Origin: Marinitoga litoralis
GTDB lineage: Bacteria; Thermotogota; Thermotogae; Petrotogales; Petrotogaceae
Length of the DNA stretch: 58,880 bases
Direction of reading: 5' to 3'
NCBI RefSeq assembly: GCF_016908145.1
Contig: NZ_JAFBDI010000013.1
Coordinates: 1 to 58,880, forward strand
Below, piece by piece: positions 1 to 9,189 of this stretch. Position 1 is the stretch's first letter; the number at the start of each line of letters is the position of its first letter. Position numbers and translations under genes: made by a program. A model generated the notes under the pieces. That model saw nothing but the letters and a program-made list of their open reading frames with translations, was not told where the DNA came from and did not search any database.

Positions 1-195
1 TTGAATTTTAAATATTTATACCGTTCTAGTCATTATTATGACTAATTATCTTTATTTTTCTCTTTTTTATTCATTTGACTGTTTACCGGAAATCTAAAAC
101 CAACAATTTCTAAAATAGAATATTCTATAAATAATTATATCACAAATATATTATGTAAAAAATAATAATATTTTGAATTATTTAAACATAATTAA
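1..195 (-). other. AT-rich gap with leftward extended -10 and an inverted repeat
   Basis: No convincing gene lies here. On the minus strand an extended -10 (TGATATAAT, 134-142) would start a transcript running out of the left edge, so this is probably the promoter and leader of a gene outside the window. A 7-bp inverted repeat, TAGTCAT-N4-ATGACTA, at 27-44 sits in that leader and could be a hairpin or operator. A short minus-strand open stretch ends in TAG near 41-43 without a supported start. Confidence 0.35.
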
Positions 196-223
196 AATTC
201 TGAACCCAAAAGGGTTCAGAATT
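196..223 (-). terminator. Intrinsic terminator after gatC
   Basis: Perfect 12-bp stem (196-207 with 212-223) and a 4-base loop, followed on the minus strand by a short T-run. It begins inside the TGA stop codon of gatC and closes the leftward dnaX-gatC gene run. Confidence 0.8.
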
Positions 224-519
224 CATCCTTGTATTCCAGGAACTTTTAATAAGTTTTCTTTTTTCTTAGGGAATTCATCAATAATATTTTTTATTACTTC
301 AGAAGATTTTTCTTCATCTAAATGAAAAACATTCTTTAATATATTTTCTACTGGTGAAAACAATGGTTTTACATTACTGGTATCTACTTCATCAATAATT
401 TCCATGTACTTAAGTATTTCGTTTAAATCTTTTTTTATTATTTCTTTTTCTTCCTCTGATAATTTTATCATAGCAAGTTTTTCTAATTTTGCTATTAATT
501 CATCATTAATTTCTATCAT
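223..519 (-). CDS. gatC: Asp-tRNA(Asn)/Glu-tRNA(Gln) amidotransferase subunit C
   Basis: Small subunit of the GatCAB amidotransferase, which converts misacylated Glu-tRNA(Gln) and/or Asp-tRNA(Asn) to the correct amide form; in the family GatC wraps around GatA as a scaffold. The 98-residue length is normal. The N-terminal helical stretch (LEKLAMIKLSEEE), the central ILKYMEIIDEVDTSNVKP segment and the following PLFSP turn match the family. The ATG is preceded by GGAGGTGCTAA. It is the last gene of the leftward run, 10 bases after the permease stop. gatA and gatB are not in the window, so the complex must be completed from elsewhere. Confidence 0.9.
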   Translation of the reverse strand: MIEINDELIAKLEKLAMIKLSEEEKEIIKKDLNEILKYMEIIDEVDTSNVKPLFSPVENILKNVFHLDEEKSSEVIKNIIDEFPKKKENLLKVPGIQG

Positions 520-529
520 TTAGCACCTC

Positions 530-1813
530 CTAAATCAAAATAAGCTCTACATATAATACAGACAAAATAATATTTATAGCAACTATAATAGAAGCGTATT
601 TAATAAATTCTGTAAATTTAATTTCTTCATTTTTGAATTGTTTTAACATTGCTAATGCAATAATATTAGCTGAAGCTCCAATAGGGGTTAAATTCCCACC
701 TAAACATGCTCCCAAAGATAATGAATACCATAACGGTTTTAAATTTGAAAAAGTCTCTGGGTTTATATGTTGCAAGTTTTTAATTACTGGAATTAAAGTA
801 GCTGTAAAAGGTATATTATCTACAAAACCAGATATAATTCCAGAAACAGTTACTAACATCATAGTAAAACTTCTAATAGAACTTCCAGCAATATCAACTA
901 AAATATGTGTAAAATCTTTTAATATTCCAGTTTGAACTAATCCACCTGTCATAATAAATAAACCAAAGAAAAATAGTATTGTACCCCATTCTACTTCTTT
1001 TAAGATTTCTTCAACTTCATTTCTATCTAGAATTAATAATGCTAAAAAACCTACAAATAAAGCAATTGTAGAACTTTCCATTTCTAGTTGATGTTGAAAA
1101 ATAAAAAGCAATAATGTTAAAATTAACAAAAACCAAGATACATAAAAGCCAAATTTATTTTTTATCGCTGATTTTGGATCAAAAGATTTTACTTTTTCCT
1201 TATCTATTACAAAATTCAACTTATTTTTAAATAATAATATCGTTATTAATTGCATAGCAAAAAGATTTATAAAAGATATTATTCCATTAACTGCAAAAAA
1301 TTCTGTAAAATTTAATCCCGCAGCACTTGCAATCATAATATTTGGTGGATCACCAATTATTGTTGCAGTACCACCAATATTCGAAGCTAAAATCTCACCT
1401 AATACAAATGGCATAGAATCAACATCTAGAGAGTCTGTAATTGCCAATGTAATAGGAATAAATACTAAAACAGTCGTTACATTATCTATAATAGAAGATA
1501 GAACAGCTACAATAAAAGTTAACCCAAAATATAATATATATCCATTCTTATTGAAAGATTTTAAAGTTACTATTCCTAAATACTCAAAAAGACCTTTTTT
1601 TCTAATTACTGATACAAAAATCATCATACCCATTAATAAATAAATGGTATTAACATCAACATAATCTTTAATGGCTTCTACGTGATTTTCAAATATTCCT
1701 AATATCATCATTATTGTAGCGCCAAGTATAGCAACAATAGTTCTATTTACCTTTTCAGTAATTAAAATAGTATAGGAAAAAAGAAAAATAAATAAAGCAA
1801 TAGTACGTTCCGT
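530..1813 (-). CDS. ArsB/NhaD (SLC13-like) ion permease, probable non-ATG start
   Basis: Integral membrane permease of the ArsB/NhaD ion-transporter superfamily; the substrate (anion or Na+/H+) cannot be told from sequence. The hallmark IGGTATIIGDPPNIMIAS lies in the middle, with about ten membrane segments and a second half-repeat around GACLGGNLTPIGASANI. The first ATGs (1711, 1708) would remove the first helix. The frame is open back to a TAA at 1826-1828 and encodes TERTIALFIFLFSYTILITE, a typical first membrane helix, then NRTIVAILGATIMMILGI. That extension has no ATG, GTG or TTG. The SD-like TAAGGGGATGATC places an ACG (1811-1813) at the usual distance, so I give the start there (427 aa). 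An ATG at 1819-1821 overlapping the alaS stop is in another frame, so a one-base indel is the alternative. Confidence 0.75.
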   Translation of the reverse strand, partial: TERTIALFIFLFSYTILITEKVNRTIVAILGATIMMILGIFENHVEAIKDYVDVNTIYLLMGMMIFVSVIRKKGLFEYLGIVTLKSFNKNGYILYFGLTFIVAVLSSIIDNVTTVLVFIPITLAITDSLDVDSMPFVLGEILASNIGGTATIIGDPPNIMIASAAGLNFTEFFAVNGIISFINLFAMQLITILLFKNKLNFVIDKEKVKSFDPKSAIKNKFGFYVSWFLLILTLLLFIFQHQLEMESSTIALFVGFLALLILDRNEVEEILKEVEWGTILFFFGLFIMTGGLVQTGILKDFTHILVDIAGSSIRSFTMMLVTVSGIISGFVDNIPFTATLIPVIKNLQHINPETFSNLKPLWYSLSLGACLGGNLTPIGASANIIALAMLKQFKNEEIKFTEFIKYASIIVAINIILSVLYVELILI

Positions 1814-1817
1814 AAGA

Positions 1818-4427
1818 TCATCCCCTTATATATTCAGAAATATTATTAATAATATCATTTATTTTAGATATATCTTTTCCACCAGCTTGTGCAAAATCCG
1901 GTCTTCCTCCTCCACCTCCTCCTAATTCATTTGCTATTTTCCTCGCTATATTGCCAGCATGATATTTTCCTTTTAAATTTTTTGTAACCTTTACTATGAA
2001 ATTAACTTTATTATCTCCCTTATTAAATAATATTATTATTCCATTATCTAACTTATTTTCAACAATATCAGTTGTATTTCTTAATACACTTTGATCAACA
2101 TTTTCAAACACTTTAATAAATATCTTATCTCCATTAATTTCCTTTACATTTGATAAATCAATAGATTGAGATGTCATTTTTTCTTGTAATTTTTTTACTT
2201 CTTTTTCTAATTCTTTTATTCTATTAATCATTGTTTCTATTTTATGTGGAATATTTTCCTTAGTAACTTCTAAAACTTCAGATATATTATTAATTTCGTT
2301 TTCTAATGAGTTTAAGTATTCTAAAGATTTAATTCCTGTAATAGCTTCAATTCTTCTTACTCCAGCAGAAACAGCAGTTTCTGTAATTATTTTAAATAAT
2401 CCAATTTCTCCAGTGTAGGAAACATGAGTTCCACCACATAATTCTGCACTAAAGTCAGATACTTTTACAACTCTTACTTCGTTTCCATACTTTTCTTCAA
2501 ATAAAGCCATAGCATTTTCACTTTTAGCTTCTTCTAAACTTTTTACCTCAGTTTCTACAAATAAATTTTCTAATATTTTTTCATTAACAAGCCTTTCTAT
2601 TTTTTCTATGCTGTCTTTAGATAATGCCTCAAAGTGAGTAAAATCAAATCTTAATTTTTCTTCTGTAACCAAGGAACCTGCTTGTTTAACATGATCTCCT
2701 AAAACTTCTCTTAAAGCTTTATGTAATAAATGTGTTGCAGTATGGTTCTTTCTAATATTATTTCTTCTTTCTTTATCGACTAAAAGGATAACCTTTTCAC
2801 CTTTTTTAATACTTCCTTTTATAACTTTTCCAAAATGCCCGATTACTTCATTATTTATTATTTTTGTATCGTTTACTCTAAATTCAAAATTATCATTTCT
2901 TATAATTCCAGTATCACCAATTTGACCACCTTTTTCTGCATAAAAAGGTGTATTTTCTGTAATTATTACAATTTCATCATTTTCATTAGCTTCTTCAATT
3001 ATTTCATTATTTTTTACTAAATATAATATTTTACTTTCATCTTCCGTTTTTTCATATCCTGTAAATATATTAGTTTTTAATTCATCTCCTATATATTTAA
3101 ATGCTGGATTTATTTTTGCATATTCTTTATCTCCAGTAGCTTCTCTTGCTTTTTTTCTTTGTAATTCCATTTGCTCATTAAATTCATTTTCATCAACACT
3201 AAATCCATTTTCTTCAGCAATTTCTTTTGTAATATCTAATGGGAATCCATATGTATCATATAATTCAAACGCAAATTTCCCATCTATTACTTTATCTTCA
3301 CTGCTGTTAATATAATTTATTAATTTTTCCATACCATTATCAATTGTTTCTAAGAATCTTTTCTCTTCTGCTTCCACTATATTATTAATGAATTTCGCTT
3401 TATCTACTATTTCAGAATAAATTTCACCATATTCAGATATAACAACATCTATTATTTTTGTAATAAATGGCTCTTTTTTACCAAGCAACGCTCCATGTCT
3501 TAAAGCTCTTCTTAAAATTCTTCTTAAAACATATCCTCTACCTTCGTTAGAAGGTAAAATACCTTCAGAAACTAAGAAAGTTACTGCTCTTGAATGATCT
3601 GCAATTACTTTTATTGATATATCAGTTTTTTCATTTTCTCTAAATTTAACACCAAAAATTTCTTCAATTTTATTAATTATTGGTGTAAATAAATCTGTTT
3701 CAAAATTATCATATACACCTTGTGCAGCAGCAGTCACCCTTTCAAGTCCAGCTCCTGTATCAATATTTTTTCTAGGTAATGGTAATAAATTACCTTCTTC
3801 ATCTTGATAATATTCAGTAAATACTAAATTCCAAATTTCAACATATCTTCCACAGTCGTCTTCAGGGGTACATTTTTCAGGATTTGGACATAAATCCTCT
3901 CTACCTGTATCAAAATATATTTCTGATGAAGGACCACAAGGACCTGTTGGCCCTACTGGACCCCACCAATTATCTTCTTTACCCATTCTAATTATTCTTT
4001 CTGCAGGAAATCCTATTACATCTTTCCATATATTATATGCTTCATCATCATCTAAATATACTGAAACCCATAACTTATCTTTTGGTAATTTTAATACTTC
4101 AGTTAAAAATTCCCAAGCAAATTTAATAGCTTCTTCCTTAAAATAATCTCCAAAAGAAAAGTTACCCAACATTTCAAAAAATGTTTGATGTCTAGCTGTT
4201 CTTCCAACATTCTCAATATCATTAGTTCTAATACATTTTTGACAAGTTGCTATTCTAGTATATGTTGGTTCAACTTTACCCCAGAAAATAGGTTTAAATG
4301 GAACCATACCTGCAACTGTAAATAATAATTGAGGATCACTTGGAATTAAAGGGAAACTATCCATAACCTTATGACCATTTTTTTCAAAGTATTCTAAGAA
4401 CTTTTTTCTTATTTCTTTAGATTTCAT
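1818..4427 (-). CDS. alaS: Alanyl-tRNA synthetase
   Basis: Charges tRNA(Ala) with alanine in the cytoplasm. At 869 residues it is full length. The N-terminal class II catalytic core begins at IRKKFLEYFEKNGH and includes the TARHQTFFEMLGNFSFGDYF stretch. The editing domain has HTATHLLHKAL near residue 560 and the zinc-binding CGGTHV near 664. The C-terminal DHHA1 domain carries the glycine-rich run near residue 837 before RPDFAQAGG. It starts 12 bases after the cdsA stop and its TGA stop abuts the permease translation signal, suggesting coupled translation. Identification is secure. Confidence 0.97.
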   Translation of the reverse strand: MKSKEIRKKFLEYFEKNGHKVMDSFPLIPSDPQLLFTVAGMVPFKPIFWGKVEPTYTRIATCQKCIRTNDIENVGRTARHQTFFEMLGNFSFGDYFKEEAIKFAWEFLTEVLKLPKDKLWVSVYLDDDEAYNIWKDVIGFPAERIIRMGKEDNWWGPVGPTGPCGPSSEIYFDTGREDLCPNPEKCTPEDDCGRYVEIWNLVFTEYYQDEEGNLLPLPRKNIDTGAGLERVTAAAQGVYDNFETDLFTPIINKIEEIFGVKFRENEKTDISIKVIADHSRAVTFLVSEGILPSNEGRGYVLRRILRRALRHGALLGKKEPFITKIIDVVISEYGEIYSEIVDKAKFINNIVEAEEKRFLETIDNGMEKLINYINSSEDKVIDGKFAFELYDTYGFPLDITKEIAEENGFSVDENEFNEQMELQRKKAREATGDKEYAKINPAFKYIGDELKTNIFTGYEKTEDESKILYLVKNNEIIEEANENDEIVIITENTPFYAEKGGQIGDTGIIRNDNFEFRVNDTKIINNEVIGHFGKVIKGSIKKGEKVILLVDKERRNNIRKNHTATHLLHKALREVLGDHVKQAGSLVTEEKLRFDFTHFEALSKDSIEKIERLVNEKILENLFVETEVKSLEEAKSENAMALFEEKYGNEVRVVKVSDFSAELCGGTHVSYTGEIGLFKIITETAVSAGVRRIEAITGIKSLEYLNSLENEINNISEVLEVTKENIPHKIETMINRIKELEKEVKKLQEKMTSQSIDLSNVKEINGDKIFIKVFENVDQSVLRNTTDIVENKLDNGIIILFNKGDNKVNFIVKVTKNLKGKYHAGNIARKIANELGGGGGGRPDFAQAGGKDISKINDIINNISEYIRG

Positions 4428-4439
4428 ATAATCCCTCCA

Positions 4440-5285
4440 CTATATACCTAAAATTTTCATTAAAAAATAAAACGCTGGAGCCAAGTATAATAATCCATCA
4501 ATTCTATCATACATACCACCGTGACCAGGAAGCGTTTCTCCAGAATCTTTTAAATTATATGTTCTTTTTAATGATGATTCTGTAAGATCACCTATTGTAT
4601 CTACAAGACCTACTAAAATAGCAAAGAAAATTGCTTGTATCGGATTAATAATGTTTAATTGAAATATTGATCTTACATATTCATATAGTATTATATAAAT
4701 ATATGTAAATACTATTCCTCCAATTAACCCTTCAACACTTTTTTTCGGTGAATAATTTGGAGACAATTTGTGTTTACCTATATTTAATCCTACAAAATAA
4801 GCGCCAGCATCATATATCCATACAGAAGTTAATACTAAAATTCCAGTAGTTGCACCATTATTTAATATTATATGGTAAAAATACGATAAAAATAATGAAA
4901 TTACTATTAACGCATATACATAACTTTCAATCACTTTTTTATATTTATGTGTATCTTTTAAATACACTAAACTAACACCGGATATAAAAATTATAGATAT
5001 TACATATACAGTTATAGGGTCAAAAATTGATAATCCAGAATAAAAAGCTCTTAATGAAAAGCCATATATAGCACTAGTTAAAGCTGTGATAATTGATAAA
5101 AATAATTTATATCTGTCATCATATTCCTTTAACGTCATTTCAAAATATTCTATTGCAGTTATTAAAATTATAGATGTTACTAATCCAATTGATGTAGGTA
5201 AAGAAAAGAAAGAAAAAACAACAGCAGGACCTAAAACAAATCCTGATAATGTTCTCAATAATAAATTTTTTTTATTAATTGGCAT
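4440..5285 (-). CDS. cdsA: Phosphatidate cytidylyltransferase (CDP-diglyceride synthase)
   Basis: Makes CDP-diacylglycerol from phosphatidic acid and CTP at the inner membrane, the branch point of phospholipid synthesis. About eight membrane segments are visible. The full CDP-DAG synthase signature lies near the C-terminus: SLKRTYNLKDSGETLPGHGG followed by MYDRIDG. I start at the ATG of MPINKKN (281 aa), which has GAAGGAAG upstream and begins one base after the uppS stop; a longer in-frame ATG at 5348 lies inside uppS and is unlikely. The uppS-cdsA pairing is common in bacteria and links lipid-carrier and phospholipid supply. Confidence 0.95.
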   Translation of the reverse strand: MPINKKNLLLRTLSGFVLGPAVVFSFFSLPTSIGLVTSIILITAIEYFEMTLKEYDDRYKLFLSIITALTSAIYGFSLRAFYSGLSIFDPITVYVISIIFISGVSLVYLKDTHKYKKVIESYVYALIVISLFLSYFYHIILNNGATTGILVLTSVWIYDAGAYFVGLNIGKHKLSPNYSPKKSVEGLIGGIVFTYIYIILYEYVRSIFQLNIINPIQAIFFAILVGLVDTIGDLTESSLKRTYNLKDSGETLPGHGGMYDRIDGLLYLAPAFYFLMKILGI

Positions 5286-5286
5286 A

Positions 5287-6000
5287 TTATACACTTCCTT
5301 CATCCGAAGAAATACTTCCAAATCTTCTATCTCTTTTTGTATAGTCAATTATAGCTTTTTCTAATTCTTCTTTATTAAAATCTGGCCAAAGTGTTTTTGT
5401 AAAATATAATTCTGAATAAGCGCTTTGCCACAATAGGAAATTACTTAATCTTATTTCTCCAGAAGTTCTGATAATTAGTTCAGGATCAGGAACATCAGGT
5501 AAATATAAATTGTTAGATATATCTTCTATAGTAATCTTATTTACATTTTGAGATATTAATTTATTAACAGCATCAACTATCTCTCTTCTCCCACCATAGT
5601 TTACCGCTAATATAACATCTATTTTTGTATTATTTTTACTTTTTTCTTCTATTCTCTTACATACATTATATACATTCTCAGGTAGTTCATCAATTCTACC
5701 TGTAAATCTAACTCGAACATTTTCTCTAATAATTTTATTTAACCTTGACTCTAAATATCTAACCATAAGAGAAAATAAAAAGGTTACTTCCTCTTTTGGT
5801 CTTTTCCAATTTTCTGTAGAAAAAGAGTATAAGGTAAGATACCTTATACCCATATCTGAAGCCCATTCTATAACGTTCTCAGCTACTTTAGCACCTTCTT
5901 CATGACCTTTTGTACGTTTTAATCCTCTAAGTTTTGCCCAACGACCATTACCATCCATTATTATTCCTAAATGTGTAGGTATTTTTAATTTATCGCTCAA
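5287..6000 (-). CDS. uppS: Isoprenyl (undecaprenyl) diphosphate synthase
   Basis: Cis-prenyltransferase that extends farnesyl diphosphate with isopentenyl diphosphate to make the lipid carrier for cell-wall and glycan synthesis. At 237 residues it is normal. Visible motifs: [14 protein letters not shown] at the N-terminus (catalytic Asp), [21 protein letters not shown], and the C-terminal [20 protein letters not shown]. The start codon is TTG, overlapping the frr stop as TTGA. dxs, earlier in the same isoprenoid pathway, is elsewhere in the window. A 10-bp inverted repeat (5827-5849) lies inside the gene. Confidence 0.96.
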   Translation of the reverse strand: MSDKLKIPTHLGIIMDGNGRWAKLRGLKRTKGHEEGAKVAENVIEWASDMGIRYLTLYSFSTENWKRPKEEVTFLFSLMVRYLESRLNKIIRENVRVRFTGRIDELPENVYNVCKRIEEKSKNNTKIDVILAVNYGGRREIVDAVNKLISQNVNKITIEDISNNLYLPDVPDPELIIRTSGEIRLSNFLLWQSAYSELYFTKTLWPDFNKEELEKAIIDYTKRDRRFGSISSDEGSV

Positions 6001-6560
6001 GATTCCATTATCTCCTTTTCTTTTTTATGAAATACTTCATCTATTTTCTTTTCATGTTCTTTTAAAATATTTTGTATTTCATCTTCTAATTTCTTTGCAT
6101 CATCTTCTGGGATTTCTCCATTCTTTTGTTTTTCTTTAATTACTTTAATATCTTCTCTTCTAACATTTCTTAATGCAATTTTCATTTCTTCTGCTAATTC
6201 TTTTGCATGTTTAACCCACTTTTTTCTATCTTCAACAGTTGGGTTTGGAAATTTAACTCTAACTACTACACCATCAGTTGATGCCATCATACCTAAATTT
6301 TCTGCATTTATTGCTTTTTCGATTTTTGAACATAAACTTTTATCCCAAGGAGTGATAACAACTGTTCTATCTTCTCCAACCGTTAAAGTTGCTGTTTGGT
6401 TAATAGGTGTAGGTGTTCCATAATAATCTACAGTTATCTCTTCAAACAATGCTGGTGAAGGTCTTCCTGTTCTTAATTTTTTATATTCTTCTTCTAAATG
6501 TTTTACAGTTTTATCCATTTTTGCTTTTGCTTCCTTTAAAATAGGATCTTTTATTGACAC
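5997..6560 (-). CDS. frr: Ribosome recycling factor
   Basis: Splits post-termination ribosomes together with EF-G. The family-typical tRNA-shaped helical protein is evident: [20 protein letters not shown] near the N-terminus, the beta domain with [18 protein letters not shown], and the long C-terminal helices. I prefer the GTG at 6558-6560 (187 aa), which follows GGAGGTG by six bases; the upstream GTG at 6567-6569 is part of that SD. It overlaps uppS by four bases. The frr-uppS-cdsA order is widespread in bacteria. Confidence 0.95.
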   Translation of the reverse strand: MSIKDPILKEAKAKMDKTVKHLEEEYKKLRTGRPSPALFEEITVDYYGTPTPINQTATLTVGEDRTVVITPWDKSLCSKIEKAINAENLGMMASTDGVVVRVKFPNPTVEDRKKWVKHAKELAEEMKIALRNVRREDIKVIKEKQKNGEIPEDDAKKLEDEIQNILKEHEKKIDEVFHKKEKEIMES

Positions 6561-6581
6561 AATATCCACCTCCGTAATATT

Positions 6582-9176
6582 TTATATTTTACCATTATAT
6601 TTAACTAATAAATAATCATTTGATATAAATTCAAAGTGTTCTGGTTTAATAAATTCAAAAAATTTATTTATGTTGTATGGTGATAAATACCATAATGCCC
6701 TAGGATCTTTTTTATAAATATTCTCATTTAAATTAAATATAATATAAAGCTCTTTGGTTTTTGATAATAAGTAATCTATATCCATCAATATCTTTCTAGA
6801 ATATTCTGGGTTAAAAAATATTATTGTATCATATGATTTTTTTAAATCTCTATCTTCTATATATTCTAAATTATTTATAGATATGTGATCTTTATTAAAG
6901 AACGAATTTCTAGAATTAATTTCTAATATTTTTTCTGATTTAATATTAGATAAAATATATTTTATTTTATTATTTTTTAATGGGTTTGGAAAAGCTTCAG
7001 AAAAATATTTTGAATAATTCTTTAAATAATTATCAAAACTTTTTAATGCTTCATATGTAGGTAACGGCGAGACATAATATAATCCTTTTTCAGATTCATA
7101 CCATGTTTTTATTGGATTAATAACTGGATATGCCGAAAGCAATTCTCCAATATTAATTACATTAACTATATTATCTTTATTATTATGAATATTTTCTTCA
7201 AGATAAAAACCTGTATAGTTATAATTTCCACCCACTAAATCTGCTAAAATCGGATTTAAAGATAGTGCACTTTCTAAAAATTGTTTTGATTTATCATATT
7301 CTTCAATTTCTTTATAGTAATTATATAATCTTAAGCTTACAAATGATTTAAAATAATTATTTTTTGTTTTTTCAAACACATACAATAATAAGTTTTCAAA
7401 TATTTTCTTATTATCATTTTTTATTTTTAAAGCATAAATGAATTTTAACTCTAAAAATTTATCTCCAAAATAATAATCAAATAATGCTAATTCCCTATGA
7501 TCAAATATATTTATATCAAAGAATAATTCTGTTTTTTTATTCATTTCATCTTTCAATTCTATATATGCAGGTATTAATTCATCAGGATTCATATGAGTCA
7601 AAATATCTTCTATTAAAACTTGAACAAACTTAGCCAATGATTTTTCTAATGATACAGCCTTTTTATACCTTGTTTTAGCTTCATTAAATCTACCATTTTT
7701 TGTTAATATATCTCCTATAAGTAATTCTATAACTGCTTTTTCCTTATCTGAAGAAATTTCTCTTCTAATCCTTCGTATTTTTAATAATAACTCTAATAAT
7801 TTATCAAAACCATCTTCAAATAAGTAATCAATAAACGTGAGTAAAACACCTATAATGTTTTTTTCTGATTTTAGTCTATCGATAAAATATTCCATAAAAA
7901 CAAAAGGATCTTTTTCCTCTGACTTTTCAAAAATTAAATTATATTTATTTATGTTATTTATAAAATTATTATCATAATAATCATTATTTTCTAAAATTTT
8001 ATTATCAAGAATTTTTAAAAAATTTAGTATTTTTTGTTTTCTTTCATAAGAATCTTCTTTTGAAAATTCATCAAACATAAAATTATATAATGTAGAAATT
8101 TTTTCATTATTTTTTCTATAATTAAATTCATTTAGAATTTTATCAATATTTTCAAAATCATTAGTTTTTATTTTTGACATAGCTAAAAAAGCAAGTCCTT
8201 CATTCTTTTTAAACAACGATTGCATTGACCATGTAATTTCACTTCTTCTTTTTTCAAAAACATCTAAATATTTCAAAAAGTCTGCAGAAGCTTTCTTTAG
8301 ATTTTCCCATTCTCTCTTATTATAATATACATTCATTAAACCATAATATGCATCTAAATTCCATTTTGAATTTATTTTAAACCATTTTTCTGCTTCATCC
8401 CAATAACCTTTATTCAATAATTCTATACCCCATAAAAACATAAATTCGACTGTCATAGGGATAGGTTTATAGTCTTTTTTCATAGAATCTTTATATACTT
8501 TTTGTGCAACTTTATATCCTATTTTCATCTTTTCTAAATGTTTTTGAGCAATTGATAATGTTTTCATATATTGTATTAAATAATATTCATCATCTGGATG
8601 TTCTTTTAAATATTTTTCAATTAAAGCTAATGTTCTTTCTGTTTTTTGTTTTCTTCTTAGTCTAGTCCATATATAACCATAATGCAATAATTCCAAATCT
8701 ACTTTAACAGTTTTACCCTTATATACAGGTTGATTGTGCACTATATTTTCATATTTTACTTTACCATTTCTAAAAAATCGTGCAGTACTAGCAATTTCCG
8801 AATGTTTCTTATCAAAATCCAAATAATTTACTGTAGGAATATAAACAGCTACAATATCATTATCAAGAGAAGATAAATATTCTCTAATATTATTTTTTAA
8901 ATTTTCTGATGCTTCTTCATCAGCATCTACAATGAAAACCCATTCTGATGAGGCATATTTTAATGTTTCATTTCTAGCATCTGAAAAACTTCCATTCCAT
9001 GGGAAAAAGTATATTTTATCCGTATATTTTTTTGCTATTTCAACAGTATTATCTGTTGATCCTGTATCAACAAATATTATTTCATCACAAAAATCTTTTA
9101 TACTACTCAAACATCTTTCTATATTTTGTTCTTCATTCTTTGCCATTATACAAGCACTAATTAATTTCTTTTCCAT
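6582..9176 (-). CDS. GT2 glycosyltransferase with helical repeats and methyltransferase-like tail
   Basis: Residues 1-230 form a family 2 glycosyltransferase domain: SACIMAKNEEQNIERCL, IIFVDTGSTDNT and the metal-binding VDADEE. Roughly 230-680 is helical and TPR-like, rich in Lys and Glu. The last 170 residues (ILEINSRNSFF, then YDTIIFFNPE and ELYIIFNLNE) look like a worn class I methyltransferase Rossmann fold with a poor SAM-binding loop; this last part is inference. Such SunS-like GT2-TPR proteins glycosylate proteins or surface glycans, but the acceptor here is unknown. It lies between dnaX and frr with a GGGGGG ribosome site 6-7 bases before the ATG, and shares no obvious function with those neighbours. 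Confidence 0.8.
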   Translation of the reverse strand: MEKKLISACIMAKNEEQNIERCLSSIKDFCDEIIFVDTGSTDNTVEIAKKYTDKIYFFPWNGSFSDARNETLKYASSEWVFIVDADEEASENLKNNIREYLSSLDNDIVAVYIPTVNYLDFDKKHSEIASTARFFRNGKVKYENIVHNQPVYKGKTVKVDLELLHYGYIWTRLRRKQKTERTLALIEKYLKEHPDDEYYLIQYMKTLSIAQKHLEKMKIGYKVAQKVYKDSMKKDYKPIPMTVEFMFLWGIELLNKGYWDEAEKWFKINSKWNLDAYYGLMNVYYNKREWENLKKASADFLKYLDVFEKRRSEITWSMQSLFKKNEGLAFLAMSKIKTNDFENIDKILNEFNYRKNNEKISTLYNFMFDEFSKEDSYERKQKILNFLKILDNKILENNDYYDNNFINNINKYNLIFEKSEEKDPFVFMEYFIDRLKSEKNIIGVLLTFIDYLFEDGFDKLLELLLKIRRIRREISSDKEKAVIELLIGDILTKNGRFNEAKTRYKKAVSLEKSLAKFVQVLIEDILTHMNPDELIPAYIELKDEMNKKTELFFDINIFDHRELALFDYYFGDKFLELKFIYALKIKNDNKKIFENLLLYVFEKTKNNYFKSFVSLRLYNYYKEIEEYDKSKQFLESALSLNPILADLVGGNYNYTGFYLEENIHNNKDNIVNVINIGELLSAYPVINPIKTWYESEKGLYYVSPLPTYEALKSFDNYLKNYSKYFSEAFPNPLKNNKIKYILSNIKSEKILEINSRNSFFNKDHISINNLEYIEDRDLKKSYDTIIFFNPEYSRKILMDIDYLLSKTKELYIIFNLNENIYKKDPRALWYLSPYNINKFFEFIKPEHFEFISNDYLLVKYNGKI

Positions 9177-9189
9177 AATTTCCCCCCGA

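Noticed and set aside
5827-5849. 10-bp inverted repeat in uppS as a regulatory hairpin
   Set aside because: It encodes a conserved motif (RYLTLYS), and repeats of this size are expected by chance in sequence this AT-rich.
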